NCBI RefSeq assembly: GCF_005217605.1
Contig: NZ_SZPX01000002.1
Location: forward strand, 186,001 to 250,000
DNA from: Sulfurimonas crateris
GTDB taxonomy: Bacteria; Campylobacterota; Campylobacteria; Campylobacterales; Sulfurimonadaceae
DNA: 64,000 bases
Direction of reading: 5' to 3'
In this document: positions 53,357-62,800 of the stretch, piece after piece
How the letters are laid out: each line of letters begins with the position of its first letter
Numbering within the stretch: position 1 is the first letter of the stretch
Position numbers and translations under genes: made by a program
The notes under the pieces: model-generated
Databases searched by the model: none
What the model was told of the DNA's origin: nothing
Seen by the model: the letters and a program-made list of their open reading frames with translations, nothing else

Positions 53357-54463
53357 ATGAAGAAGATGTTATTACTTGCCTTCGCATTATCGTCACTGAT
53401 TTTTGCCGAATCGCAAACACAGACATGTAAAAAGTGTCATCCGGCGATAGTTGATGAGTTTGAAAACTCAATGCACAGACAGTCATCAATTTACGATGAT
53501 ACGATACACAAAGCTGTATGGGATATGCACCCTGCAAAAGAAAAAGGTGATTATGCGTGTGCCGAGTGCCATACTCCAAATGCAAAAGATGAGGATGATG
53601 CCAAAAAAGGCATAACATGCGCTAGTTGTCACACAATAAAAGACGTAGAGGAGCATGCAAGTGCTAATAAGAATGTTTATAGTAAAGATAAAAAGACGTT
53701 TTACTCGGCAGAAGCCGGCAGAGAGGGAGAGAAAGTAGTCTATAAAAAAGAGAGCTCATGGTTTGGGCTTAACAAAAGTACAGTAGGTTCGCCGTATCAC
53801 GATATAGACTATACAAATGAGAAGTATTACAGCGCACAGGCTTGCATGGGCTGTCACTCTCACAGACAAAACTCTGCTGAGTTTATGATATGTGAAACAT
53901 CAAAAGATGGTGCGCAAAATAAAGATGAGAACTGTATAACGTGCCATATGCCAAAGGTAGATGGAACAGCCACAACTCTCACTGAGACTAAACAACACGC
54001 TTTTCACGGTTTTGCGGGAGCTAGAAAAAATCCCGAAATGCTCTCAAAATATGTTGGAGTTGATTTTATAAAGAGCGCAAACGGTTTTGAGGTGATTATT
54101 GAGAACAAAGCACCTCATGACCTTATGCTTCATCCGCTAAGAGTGGTAGAGCTTAGAGTAAATCTTGTAAAAGATGTTAAATCAGTATCTTTAAAGACGC
54201 ATACTTTTGCAAAAATAATAGGTAATGAAGATGGAGCTTCTATGCCGTGGCTGGCAGATAGAGTTGTATCTGACACAATGCTTAAAGCAAATGAGAAAAA
54301 AAGCATAAGCTATAATGATAAAGTTCACAAGGGAGATAAAATAGAAGTGATACTTGGATACTATATTGTTAATCCAAAAGCTCTAAAAAAGTTAAATCTG
54401 CAAAAAGATGAAGATGCTAAAAAGTTTACGGTTCTTAAAGTACAAAGTTTTATAGCAGAGTAG
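53357..54463 (+). CDS. five-haem c-type cytochrome
   Basis: 368 residues from the ATG at 53357 (AAAGGA upstream), with signal peptide MKKMLLLAFALSSLIFA. Five CXXCH haem sites: CKKCH, CAECH, CASCH, CMGCH and CITCH. The first four lie in the N-terminal 175 residues, the fifth near 199, and the last 160 residues form a haem-free domain. The layout recalls cytochrome c554-like electron-transfer proteins; partner and substrate are unknown. Haem attachment would need CcsBA. An FNR-type box upstream predicts induction under low oxygen. Confidence 0.88.
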   Translation: MKKMLLLAFALSSLIFAESQTQTCKKCHPAIVDEFENSMHRQSSIYDDTIHKAVWDMHPAKEKGDYACAECHTPNAKDEDDAKKGITCASCHTIKDVEEHASANKNVYSKDKKTFYSAEAGREGEKVVYKKESSWFGLNKSTVGSPYHDIDYTNEKYYSAQACMGCHSHRQNSAEFMICETSKDGAQNKDENCITCHMPKVDGTATTLTETKQHAFHGFAGARKNPEMLSKYVGVDFIKSANGFEVIIENKAPHDLMLHPLRVVELRVNLVKDVKSVSLKTHTFAKIIGNEDGASMPWLADRVVSDTMLKANEKKSISYNDKVHKGDKIEVILGYYIVNPKALKKLNLQKDEDAKKFTVLKVQSFIAE

Positions 54464-54478
54464 CCAAAAGGCTGCTCT
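54457..54478. terminator. hairpin between convergent cytochrome and CDGSH genes
   Basis: Nine-pair stem, AGAGTAGCC / GGCTGCTCT (one G-U pair), loop AAAA, spanning the cytochrome stop codon. There is no strong T run, so it is a weaker terminator candidate than the one at 38285. Confidence 0.5.
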
Positions 54479-54480
54479 AC

Positions 54481-54756
54481 TCAAATCTTGACTGCTTTGC
54501 CGACCTCATCATCGTTGTAAATACTGTGAGTTCCGTCACAAAAAGGGAAGTTGTTGCTTGTCTTGCACATACAGATATGGTACTGTTTTGTCTTTTCAAC
54601 AGTTACCTCTTTTGGCAGGCACTCTGTTACTTCATGGCTTCCGTCGCAAAAAATACCCTCTTTGCTTCTTCCGCACGCGCAGATCATATATGTGACCCCC
54701 GCTTCAAGAGTCACACCTTTGGGTTTGTTGTGAAATACGATCGCATCTTTACACAT
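54481..54756 (-). CDS. double CDGSH-type iron-sulphur protein
   Basis: 91 residues with two CDGSH motifs: CACGRSKEGIFCDGSHE (about 27-43) and CMCKTSNNFPFCDGTHS (about 62-78), each a C-x-C...C-x3-H ligand set for a 2Fe-2S cluster. Small redox or cluster-transfer protein of unknown pathway, soluble. It has its own promoter region and GGAG ahead of the ATG. Confidence 0.9.
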   Translation of the reverse strand: MCKDAIVFHNKPKGVTLEAGVTYMICACGRSKEGIFCDGSHEVTECLPKEVTVEKTKQYHICMCKTSNNFPFCDGTHSIYNDDEVGKAVKI

Positions 54757-54823
54757 GACATCTCCTTTGATAGATACGCACTATTATAGTGGCGATTTTA
54801 TCTAAATGTCAAGGTAAAAACAG

Positions 54824-55036
54824 CTATATGGAAGAAGATACCGTAAGCTGCAGTTTCTCTTTCTGGTTTAGTTCTTCTACGGCTATGCCGTATAAAGAGC
54901 AAAGCTCTCTTTTTGCCTCTTCGCCAAGGTTGTTTAGATCTACGACATAATCAACGTAGTCATCTTCCTCTGCTATCTTCATCTTAAATGTAGAAATCTG
55001 CTCTTTTGTCGGGTGTGTTTTAATTATTTTGTACAC
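54824..55036 (-). CDS. hypothetical 70-residue protein
   Basis: A short acidic protein (MYKIIKTHPTKEQ..., with EEDDYVDYVVDLNNLGEEAKRELC), preceded by AGAGGT before its ATG. Strand-helix pattern, no cysteine cluster or membrane segment. No family recognised. The good ribosome site and coding-like codon use support it as real. Confidence 0.6.
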   Translation of the reverse strand: MYKIIKTHPTKEQISTFKMKIAEEDDYVDYVVDLNNLGEEAKRELCSLYGIAVEELNQKEKLQLTVSSSI

Positions 55037-55195
55037 GGTTGACCTCTTGTTTTTAAATGGTAATATTGGAGTGGAATTGTATTATTTTTTTTGATTTTTG
55101 CGGTAATAAAATTAAGTGGTTTATAAAGTTGTGTAAATAGGGGTGTTTTGGGGGTTTATGATAGTTATGAGCGGAGAGATCCGCTCAAAGAAAGA

Positions 55196-55414
55196 TTACA
55201 GACCTGTAACGTTTTCTGCTTGTGGACCTTTTTCGCCCTGACCAATTTCAAAAGTTACCTTTTGACCTTCGTCTAGTGAAACACGACCGTAGCCTGTGCT
55301 GTTGATTTGACGAAAGTGTACGAATACATCTTTACCGCCATTTTCTTGTTCGATAAATCCGAAACCTTTTTCACCATTGAACCATTTAACTGTACCGTTT
55401 ACTAATGCTGCCAT
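55196..55414 (-). CDS. cold-shock domain protein
   Basis: 72 residues with RNP1 KGFGFIEQ and RNP2 VFVHF: an OB-fold nucleic-acid chaperone. AAAGGTATTACA precedes the ATG. The long AT-rich upstream region on the minus strand could be the folded 5' leader usual in csp genes. Confidence 0.95.
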   Translation of the reverse strand: MAALVNGTVKWFNGEKGFGFIEQENGGKDVFVHFRQINSTGYGRVSLDEGQKVTFEIGQGEKGPQAENVTGL

Positions 55415-55712
55415 TGTAATACCTTTGTGTTTGAATACACCTCATTGCTGAAGTGGTCTAAAATCTAATATGAAGCTTTTCTTTTAGTAGCGGATTATAC
55501 TGTTAACTAGGTCATCAATGTAAAGCAGACTAAAGATGTAACTCGAATCATCTTTTATTGAGGGAAGTATAACTGAATAAAATGTAAATGTATATAGATT
55601 AGGCAAATTCTTTTTAAAGTTGTTGTTTTTTATTGTGTTAAAAAGAAAAACGAGCAATTCGGATGCAATTGTAAAGTATAGTTTTCCAATTAAGTAAAAT
55701 AGGGAAATAAAG
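55415..55712. promoter_or_regulatory. divergent control region between csp and first TpsA gene
   Basis: 298 bp, AT-rich, without a credible gene. The csp side holds its probable long 5' leader; the other side carries the conserved TpsA leader at 55651-55707. No tRNA or terminator seen. Confidence 0.6.
55651..55707 (+). promoter_or_regulatory. conserved TpsA leader, copy A
   Basis: 57 bases matching 59767-59823 at about 52 positions. It contains direct GCAATT repeats (55654-55659 and 55665-55670, 11 bp apart, one helical turn), a TATAGT -10 at 55677-55682, and TTTCC...GGAAA that could pair and cover the GGGAAA ribosome site. Confidence 0.7.
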
Positions 55713-58700
55713 ATGAAAATAAACCCAGACTATAAATCAAGGTTTCGCATACTAAAAGGCGGGAAGATAGCTTTAGTCATAACTGCACTTATAGGGAGTA
55801 TAACCATGTTGAGTGCAGCACCGAGCGATGGTGTCGTGACAACTGGAACAGCAACCATCTCCCAGACGCCCAATACCACGACCATAACCCAAAGCACTCA
55901 AAAAGCCAGTATAAACTGGCAAAGCTTCTCTATTGCAAGTAATGAGACGGTAAACTTTGTACAACCATCTTCCTCTTCTGTTACCCTAAACAGAGTCATC
56001 GGCAATAGCGCTTCTACCATTGCAGGTAATATGAATGCAAACGGTCAGGTGTTCTTGCTAAACCCTAACGGTGTTATCTTTACAAAAGGTTCTCAAGTCA
56101 ATGTAGGAGCACTTGTAGCTTCTACACTGAATATGTCAGATACAGACTTCAATAACGGTAACTATGTACTCTCAGGTTCAAGCAGTGTCTCTGTCTTAAA
56201 CCAAGGTGACATCACTACTGCAAACGGCGGGTATGTCGTCTTTGCTGCAAAGAGCGTAACCAATGAAGGAACCATAACTTCACAAGAGGGAAATGTTCAG
56301 TTGGCTTCGGGTGAGCAGATCTCTTTAAACATCAACGGTAACTCTCTGCTCTCTCTTACAATAGATAAAGGTACTTATGATTCTCTTGTATCTAACAAAG
56401 GAATTATTCAAGCAGACGGAGGAAGTGTCTATCTGACATCCCAGGCGATGGATTCTGTCTTAAGCGGTGTTGTGAACAACTCAGGTGTCATTGAAGCTCA
56501 AAGTATCGGTACTAAAGACGGAAAGATCGTTCTGTTCGCTCACGGAGGTAGTATTCATGCAGGAGGTACTTTAGATACAGGTGCAGGTACGGGTTTCATT
56601 GAGACTTCAGGAGAAGTGTTCAGCTCTGATGATACTTTACATGTAACGACAGGTGAGTGGCTTATTGACCCTGTAGATTTGATAATTGATTCTACTCTGG
56701 CAAGTACCATATCAACTACGCTAAACGGTGGTGCGGATGTTACCCAGTCAGCTACAAATGACATTACCGTTTCTGCTCCTATTAGTTGGAGCAGTAATAT
56801 ATTAACTCTTGATGCAGGCAATAACATCAACATAAATACTCAGCTTGACCTCACTTCCACGGCAGGACTATTTTTAAAATATGCACAGACTACATCAAGT
56901 GGTACTTACAATGTTTACGCTCCTGTCAATATAGCATCAACAGGTAGTTTCTCTACTCAGCATGCCAGTGATACCGTTGTTAACTATACCATTATCTCCG
57001 ATGCAACTGCGCTTCAAAATATCAACAGCGGACTCTCTGGTAAGTATGCACTAGGAAGCAATATCGACGCTTCAAGTATTGCCAACTTTGTGCCGCTTGG
57101 AAAGATTTCAACGCCATTTACAGGAAAATTTGACGGGCTAGGGCATGCTATTGACAAGCTAACTGTAAATTCATCTGATTTATTAACAGATGTTGGATTG
57201 TTCGGTGATATAAGCGGTGCAACAATCGAAAATCTTGGCCTTACCAATATCGATATAACATCAACAAATAATTATTCTGTTGGTGGGTTAGTCGGGTTTA
57301 TGAATAATGCTTCAACAATAAAAAAGAGTTATGTAGATGGTGGAATAATAAGAAATACAAATGCCAATAACGGTACAGGAGGATTTGTTGGACAGATTTA
57401 TGATGCGGCGAGTAACATCTCAGAAAGTTTTGCAAATGTTGCAATAGTTAATACAAATACAATACAAAATGTAGGTGGATTTGTAGGAGAAAATGGTGGG
57501 GTTATTAAAGATAGTTATGCTTTAGGAAGTATAGATAATGCTGATTATACAGGGGGATTTGTTGGCTGGAATAGTAATGAGAATCAAACTTCAACAGGTT
57601 CTATAATCAATAGCTATGCAAATGTAACAATAACAAATAGTACGCATACCGGAGGATTTGATGAAAATTCGGATACTAAAGCAAACTTTACAAACTGTTA
57701 TTTTAATACCGCCACCGGATTGACGGATAATAACCCAGGTGTTTCAGGATTAAGTAGTGCCCAGATGCAGCAACACTCGAACTTTGCCGGATTTGATTTT
57801 ACAAACACATGGATCGGTTATGATGGGCATACCGCTCCTTTACTTCGTGCTTTTATGGTACCTTTAACAGTAACGGCGAATGATGTCACCACAACCTATA
57901 ATGGAACTGCCCAAAGTGCAACTGGAGTAAGCTACTCTATCGCTTCACCAAACTCTCTACTTTTAGGTTCAGTTGGATATACATTTGGGACAAATAGTGT
58001 TACAAATACAGCGGGAGATCATACCAATGCAGGGAATGTTGCCATTACTCCTTCTGGATATTACTCCACACAACAGGTCGGCGGATATGCTGTTTCATTT
58101 GTAGATGGAACGATGACCATAAATAAAAAAGCCATAAGTATTTCAGGTCTAAGTGCGGATAATAAAGTGTATGACGGTACGACGAATGTAAATATTTCAA
58201 ATTGGGGAAATGTAAGTACGGGAGTGGGAACTGAGACACTCACACTCAATCATGGCACTGCAAGTTTTAGCGATCAAAATGTAGCAACTGCAAAAATAGT
58301 CACGGCAACGGGTTACTCTTTAGCCGATGGAACAAATGGAGGAGTTGCTTCAAATTACACTCTTTCAAGTTCAAGTACGACTGCTACTGCTGATATTACG
58401 GCTAAGGTATTAACAATCAATGGACTAACAGCGGATAATAAAGTGTATGACGGTACGACGAATGTAAATATTTCAAATTGGGGGAATGTAAGTACGGGAG
58501 TGGGAACTGAGACACTCACACTCAATCATGGCACTGCAAGTTTTAGCGATCAAAATGTAGCAACTGCTAAAACTGTTACTGCAATCGATTACTCTTTAGC
58601 CGATGGAACAAATGGAGGCGTTGCTTCAAATTACACTCTTTCAAGTTCAAGTACGACTGCTACTGCTGATATTACGGCAGCTGCAAGTCCAGTAACTAAC

Positions 58701-58958
58701 CCAGTAACTACTCCAACGGCTAATTTATCAATGCAGAATTTGTTAGCAAATATATACAATATAAAAGAACCAGATGATATGAACAAGCAAAATAAAAATA
58801 TCTATCGGCTAAATAATTATCAATATCTCTCATCTGGCTTGGAGAAGATTTTTTATATCGGTGACATCCTAATAATAAATAGGATGCCGGATATCATAAA
58901 TAATTTAAGATTAGAAGGAAAAGAGAATCAATTTTCAATTAAAGGAGCAAGTTTATGA
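55713..58958 (+). CDS. TpsA-type filamentous haemagglutinin-like exoprotein 1
   Basis: 1,081 residues. An extended signal peptide with the conserved head SRFRILKGGKIALV (shared with the second TpsA) ends near AAPSDG. The TPS domain (about 35-260) has TITQSTQKASINWQSF, VTLNRVIGNSAS and NANGQVFLLNPNGVIF. A beta-helix with GLUG repeats (GGLVGFMNN, GGFVGENGG) lies at about 430-680. Then come an MBG-like domain and two nearly identical YDG repeats (about 815-985). It is exported by a TpsB pore. The gene is followed not by tpsB but by a 9-codon stub, so it probably uses the TpsB at 63240. Likely an adhesin; the target is unknown. Confidence 0.88.
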   Translation: MKINPDYKSRFRILKGGKIALVITALIGSITMLSAAPSDGVVTTGTATISQTPNTTTITQSTQKASINWQSFSIASNETVNFVQPSSSSVTLNRVIGNSASTIAGNMNANGQVFLLNPNGVIFTKGSQVNVGALVASTLNMSDTDFNNGNYVLSGSSSVSVLNQGDITTANGGYVVFAAKSVTNEGTITSQEGNVQLASGEQISLNINGNSLLSLTIDKGTYDSLVSNKGIIQADGGSVYLTSQAMDSVLSGVVNNSGVIEAQSIGTKDGKIVLFAHGGSIHAGGTLDTGAGTGFIETSGEVFSSDDTLHVTTGEWLIDPVDLIIDSTLASTISTTLNGGADVTQSATNDITVSAPISWSSNILTLDAGNNININTQLDLTSTAGLFLKYAQTTSSGTYNVYAPVNIASTGSFSTQHASDTVVNYTIISDATALQNINSGLSGKYALGSNIDASSIANFVPLGKISTPFTGKFDGLGHAIDKLTVNSSDLLTDVGLFGDISGATIENLGLTNIDITSTNNYSVGGLVGFMNNASTIKKSYVDGGIIRNTNANNGTGGFVGQIYDAASNISESFANVAIVNTNTIQNVGGFVGENGGVIKDSYALGSIDNADYTGGFVGWNSNENQTSTGSIINSYANVTITNSTHTGGFDENSDTKANFTNCYFNTATGLTDNNPGVSGLSSAQMQQHSNFAGFDFTNTWIGYDGHTAPLLRAFMVPLTVTANDVTTTYNGTAQSATGVSYSIASPNSLLLGSVGYTFGTNSVTNTAGDHTNAGNVAITPSGYYSTQQVGGYAVSFVDGTMTINKKAISISGLSADNKVYDGTTNVNISNWGNVSTGVGTETLTLNHGTASFSDQNVATAKIVTATGYSLADGTNGGVASNYTLSSSSTTATADITAKVLTINGLTADNKVYDGTTNVNISNWGNVSTGVGTETLTLNHGTASFSDQNVATAKTVTAIDYSLADGTNGGVASNYTLSSSSTTATADITAAASPVTNPVTTPTANLSMQNLLANIYNIKEPDDMNKQNKNIYRLNNYQYLSSGLEKIFYIGDILIINRMPDIINNLRLEGKENQFSIKGASL
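58155..58402 (+). repeat. YDG-domain DNA repeat, copy 1
   Basis: 248 bp nearly identical to 58431-58678 (period 276 bp), encoding NKVYDGTTNVNISNWGNV onwards. Recent in-frame duplication in the exoprotein stalk. Confidence 0.9.
58431..58678 (+). repeat. YDG-domain DNA repeat, copy 2
   Basis: Second copy; differences are confined to a few bases (for example ATAGTCACGGCAACG against CTGTTACTGCAATCG). The low divergence allows recombination-driven length change. Confidence 0.9.
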
Positions 58959-58984
58959 ATAAAAATAACATAGAGACAACTTGA
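58955..58984 (+). pseudogene. 9-codon stub coupled to the first TpsA stop
   Basis: ATG overlaps the TpsA stop (ATGA) with AAAGGAG upstream, but the frame (MNKNNIETT) ends at once. A coupled start with no gene behind it suggests the remains of a partner gene, perhaps tpsB, removed by deletion. Confidence 0.4.
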
Positions 58985-59105
58985 AGAGAAACACTTAAAG
59001 TTATGTGTTTGTAGCAATCTGTTTGACATAAGCTATGTTGTTTATAGTCGTTATGATAGTAAGGCTTGACCTTATTGAAATAGTAATTTAAAAAGGAAAT
59101 ATGTT

Positions 59106-59702
59106 ATGGAAGGTTATATAGGAGAAATAAGATTGTGGCCAGTAGTTTGGGCTCCAAAAAATTGGGCATTCTGTGCAGGGCAAACGATGCACATAACGGA
59201 AAATCAGGCTTTATTTTCTTTGATAGGAACAACTTACGGTGGAGACGGAAGAGTCACTTTTAAGCTTCCTGATCTTACGGGAAGAGTTCCTGTCGGCGTA
59301 TCAAGTTTTCCTCATCTGGGTGAACAATTTGGTGATAAAACGGTAACTTTAACTCAAAATAATTTACCTGCACATAATCATGGGATCAAAGATTCCGCTC
59401 CATCAAATGCTACAGCAAATCTAAAAGTTTATGATGGAACTGCGAATACAAGCAAACTAGCTGAAGCACAAGCTTTATCTAGTGCGGGCAGTTATGACAA
59501 TGGACATGGTGTGACTCCAGTTCCTATGTTATCCACATCGGTACCAAATGCGCTACTTAACAATGTTGTAACGGGTATTACATTAACGCTTCCTTCTGCC
59601 ACGGAAAATACAGGGAAGGGCGAAGCTTTTTATAATTATCAGCCAAGTATGGGACTTCATTATATTATCTGTATAGTCGGTATATTTCCTGATCGTCCAT
59701 AA
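59106..59702 (+). CDS. phage tail-collar domain protein (Mdp-like)
   Basis: 198 residues: GEIRLWPVVWAPKNWAFCAGQ (start of the Tail_Collar fold), LFSLIGTTYGGDGRVTFKLPDLTGRVPVG (about 37-65, the signature), TVTLTQNNLPAHNHG (about 78-92), and the end YYNYQPSMGLHYIICIVGIFP-like strand. There is no signal peptide. Bacterial members outside phages (microcystin-dependent protein family) are short receptor-binding or contractile-injection-like tips of unclear role. It lies alone between two TpsA genes with AAAAAGGA before its ATG. No other phage gene is near. Confidence 0.88.
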   Translation: MEGYIGEIRLWPVVWAPKNWAFCAGQTMHITENQALFSLIGTTYGGDGRVTFKLPDLTGRVPVGVSSFPHLGEQFGDKTVTLTQNNLPAHNHGIKDSAPSNATANLKVYDGTANTSKLAEAQALSSAGSYDNGHGVTPVPMLSTSVPNALLNNVVTGITLTLPSATENTGKGEAFYNYQPSMGLHYIICIVGIFPDRP

Positions 59703-59713
59703 AGTTGAAAAAA

Positions 59714-59735
59714 ACCGGATAAAAACTTATCCGGT
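59714..59735. terminator. hairpin after the tail-collar gene
   Basis: Perfect 9-bp stem, ACCGGATAA / TTATCCGGT, loop AAAC. On the plus strand no T run follows; the T run is on the minus strand (seven T), so it resembles an intrinsic terminator for transcription coming from the second TpsA side. Confidence 0.6.
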
Positions 59736-59766
59736 GACTAGGAGAAAATATAAGACTTTCTTCTAG

Positions 59767-59823
59767 CGAGCAATTGGAATGCAATTGTAAAGTATAGTTT
59801 TCCTAATAAATAAAATAGGGAAA
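59767..59823 (+). promoter_or_regulatory. conserved TpsA leader, copy B
   Basis: Copy of 55651-55707, with GCAATT repeats at 59770-59775 and 59781-59786 and TATAGT at 59793-59798. The spacer and TTTCC/GGAAA arms are kept while the loop between them varies. Confidence 0.7.
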
Positions 59824-59830
59824 GTATAAG

Positions 59831-62800
59831 ATGAAAACAAATCATGAATATAAATCAAGGTTTCGTATACTAAAAGGCGGGAAGATTGCCTTAGTTGTAA
59901 GTACACTCTTTGGAACGATGACCTTATTAAGCGCAGCACCGAGTGGCGGAGTGGTGACAACAGGAACAGCAACTATCTTCCAAACTCCAAATACTACCAC
60001 CATAACCCAAACTACCAATAAAGCTAGCATAAATTGGCAAAGCTTTAGTGTAGCTCCTACGGAAACAGTGAACTTCGTACAACCCAATAGTGCTTCTGTC
60101 ACTTTAAATAGAGTAGTAGGAGTAACAAACTCACTTATAGAAGGAACCATAAACGCAAACGGTCAAGTATTTTTACTAAACCCAAACGGAATAGTATTTT
60201 CCAAAGGCTCAAGCATAAATGTAGGAGGCTTAGTTGCTTCAACATTAAACCTAAGTGATGAAGATTTCCAAGTAGGGAATTATACTTTAAGTGGTAATAG
60301 TACAAACGCTATCCTAAATCTTGGAACTATAAATATTAAAGATAATGGCTATGCTGTTCTAGCAGGTAATAGTGTTTCCAATGAAGGCTTTATAAAAGCA
60401 ACACTTGGTGATATTCATTTAGTGGGAGCAAGTAAAGTGAGCCTCAATATCAATGGAAACTCCCTAATAAACCTCACCATTGATAAAGGAATACTTGATG
60501 CCTTAGTTGAGAATAAAGGGGCTATACAAGCAAATGGCGGAGAGATATATCTAACTTCTCAAGCCTTAAACACAGTACTCAATGGAGTAGTCAATAATAG
60601 AGGAATAATAGAAGCAGACTCAATAGATTCTCATAATGGAAAAATCATACTCTTTGCTCATGGAGGGACAACTAACATAGATGGAACTTTAAGTGCAAAA
60701 GATGGCTTTATTGAAACTTCCGGAACAAATTTATCTGTAGCTTCCTCGACAGATATTCAAACTAAAAAATGGCTTTTAGACCCAGTTAACTTAACCATAG
60801 ACTCAAGTGGACTAGCAGATACAGTTAGTGCAATTGCTGTACAAAATTCACTCTCAACTGCAGATGTAGAACTCCAAGCAGACCAAGATATAACAGTAGA
60901 TGAAGATATTATATGGGGAGAAGCAACTAAGCTTACTTTAACAGCAGGTGATGAGATATTTGTAAATGCTACCATCAACAATACAAACGCAACAACAGGC
61001 GGAGTTTACTTTAATGCAGCAAATAGAAACAATAAAGTTGCATTTGACCCGACAACGGGGAAAGTAATAGTAAACAATGTTTTTCAACTCCAATGGATAA
61101 ACCAAGCGTTAAACGGAAAGTATGAATTGGGTTCAAATATAGACGCAAGTGCAACTTCTTCTTGGAACTCTAATGCTGGGTTTGTTCCTATTGGAACTAG
61201 CTCAAACAAATTCACAGGAAGCTTTGATGGGCTTGGGCATACTATTTCTAATCTTTTTATAAATAGACCGACCGAAAATTATGTGGGACTTTTTGGAGAT
61301 ACAAATACAGGTTCAATTATCCAAAATCTTGGGCTTACTAATGTTAATATAAAAGGGAGGAGTGATGTTGGTGGACTTGCTGGATATAATCTTGGTTCAA
61401 TCACAAACTCCTATGTATCAGGAAGAGTAGATGGGATTTATAGTGTTGTTGGTGGTCTTGTTGGGCAAAATGATGGTACTCTTACTAAGAGTTATTCTAC
61501 TGCTCAGGTAAGTGGAAATTTTAAAGTTGGTGGGCTTGTCGGACATAATATTGGTTCTATCACAAATACTTACGCAACAGGCAAAGTTAGTGGTGGTACT
61601 AGTGGAGCTCTTGTTGGTTGGAATGCAGGTGGAAGCACACTTACCGATTCCTATTGGGATATAGACATTACAGCTAATAGAGTTGGAGCAAATTTTGGAA
61701 CAATCACAAACCTCACAGGAGTTCATAGCTCAACAAGCACAATAGATGCTTTCACACAAGCAACTTACTCAAATTTAGATTTTACAAATACTTGGTATAT
61801 GATAGATGGTGAAACACGACCATTTTTAAGAAGTGAATATTCCACTACCATTTCCAATGACCATCAACTTCAACTTATGGCTATGGATTTAAGTGCAAAC
61901 TATACTTTAGCAAACGATATTACATATAGTGGAGATATGTGGAGCAGTCGTGGATTTAATCCTATTGGGAATCAATCAAGTCAATTTACCGGAGGCTTTG
62001 ATGGACTAGGACATACGATATCAGATCTTTTTATAGATAGAGGAACAACTGATTTTATAGGATTATTTGGTTTTATCAATTCTAATTTAACGATACAAAA
62101 TATTGGACTTGAAAATGTAGATATTACGGGTCAAAATTATACGGGTGGTTTAGTTGGCTGGAATACTCTAACTATAAATAATAGTTTTACAACAGGGAAA
62201 GTATCTGGAGCTACTTCTGTAGGCGGTTTAGTAGGTTTAAGTGAAAATACGATTAAAAATTCTTATTCCACCTCAAATGTAGAAGGAAATAGTAATAATA
62301 CTGGTGGTTTAGTTGGATACAACTCGAGAAAGATTGAAAATAGTTATGCAACTGGAAACGTAAGTGGCCGTGATTATGTGGGTGGTTTAGTTGGAGAAAA
62401 CGGTAGTGCTAGCAGTGAAATCATAAATAGTTATGCAACAGGAAGTGTCACAACTACTAATGATTATGCAGGTGGTTTGGTTGGGCACTCTTATGGTTCA
62501 ATTACAGATAGTTATGCAACAGGTCATATTACTAGTGGTCGTTACTATATTGGTGGTTTGGTCGCAGGCAATACAAATGGAGTAATTAATAATAGTTACT
62601 GGGATATAGATACAACTGGTACCTCAGTTGGATTTAGTTCTAATTCTGGAACAATCACAAATCTCACAGGAATTCACAGCACAACAGGCACAATAGATGC
62701 CTTCTCCCAAGCAACCTACACAGGCTTTGACTTCACAAATGACTGGATAATCTACGAAGGAGATACAAGACCGCTTCTGAGAACTTTTATGACTCCTATA

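Noticed and set aside
59060-59074. TAAGG...CCTTA hairpin before the tail-collar gene
   Set aside because: Only five pairs with a five-base loop; likely chance.
59106-59702. Prophage call based on the tail-collar protein
   Set aside because: No capsid, tail, lysis or integrase genes are nearby, and the domain occurs in non-phage bacterial proteins.
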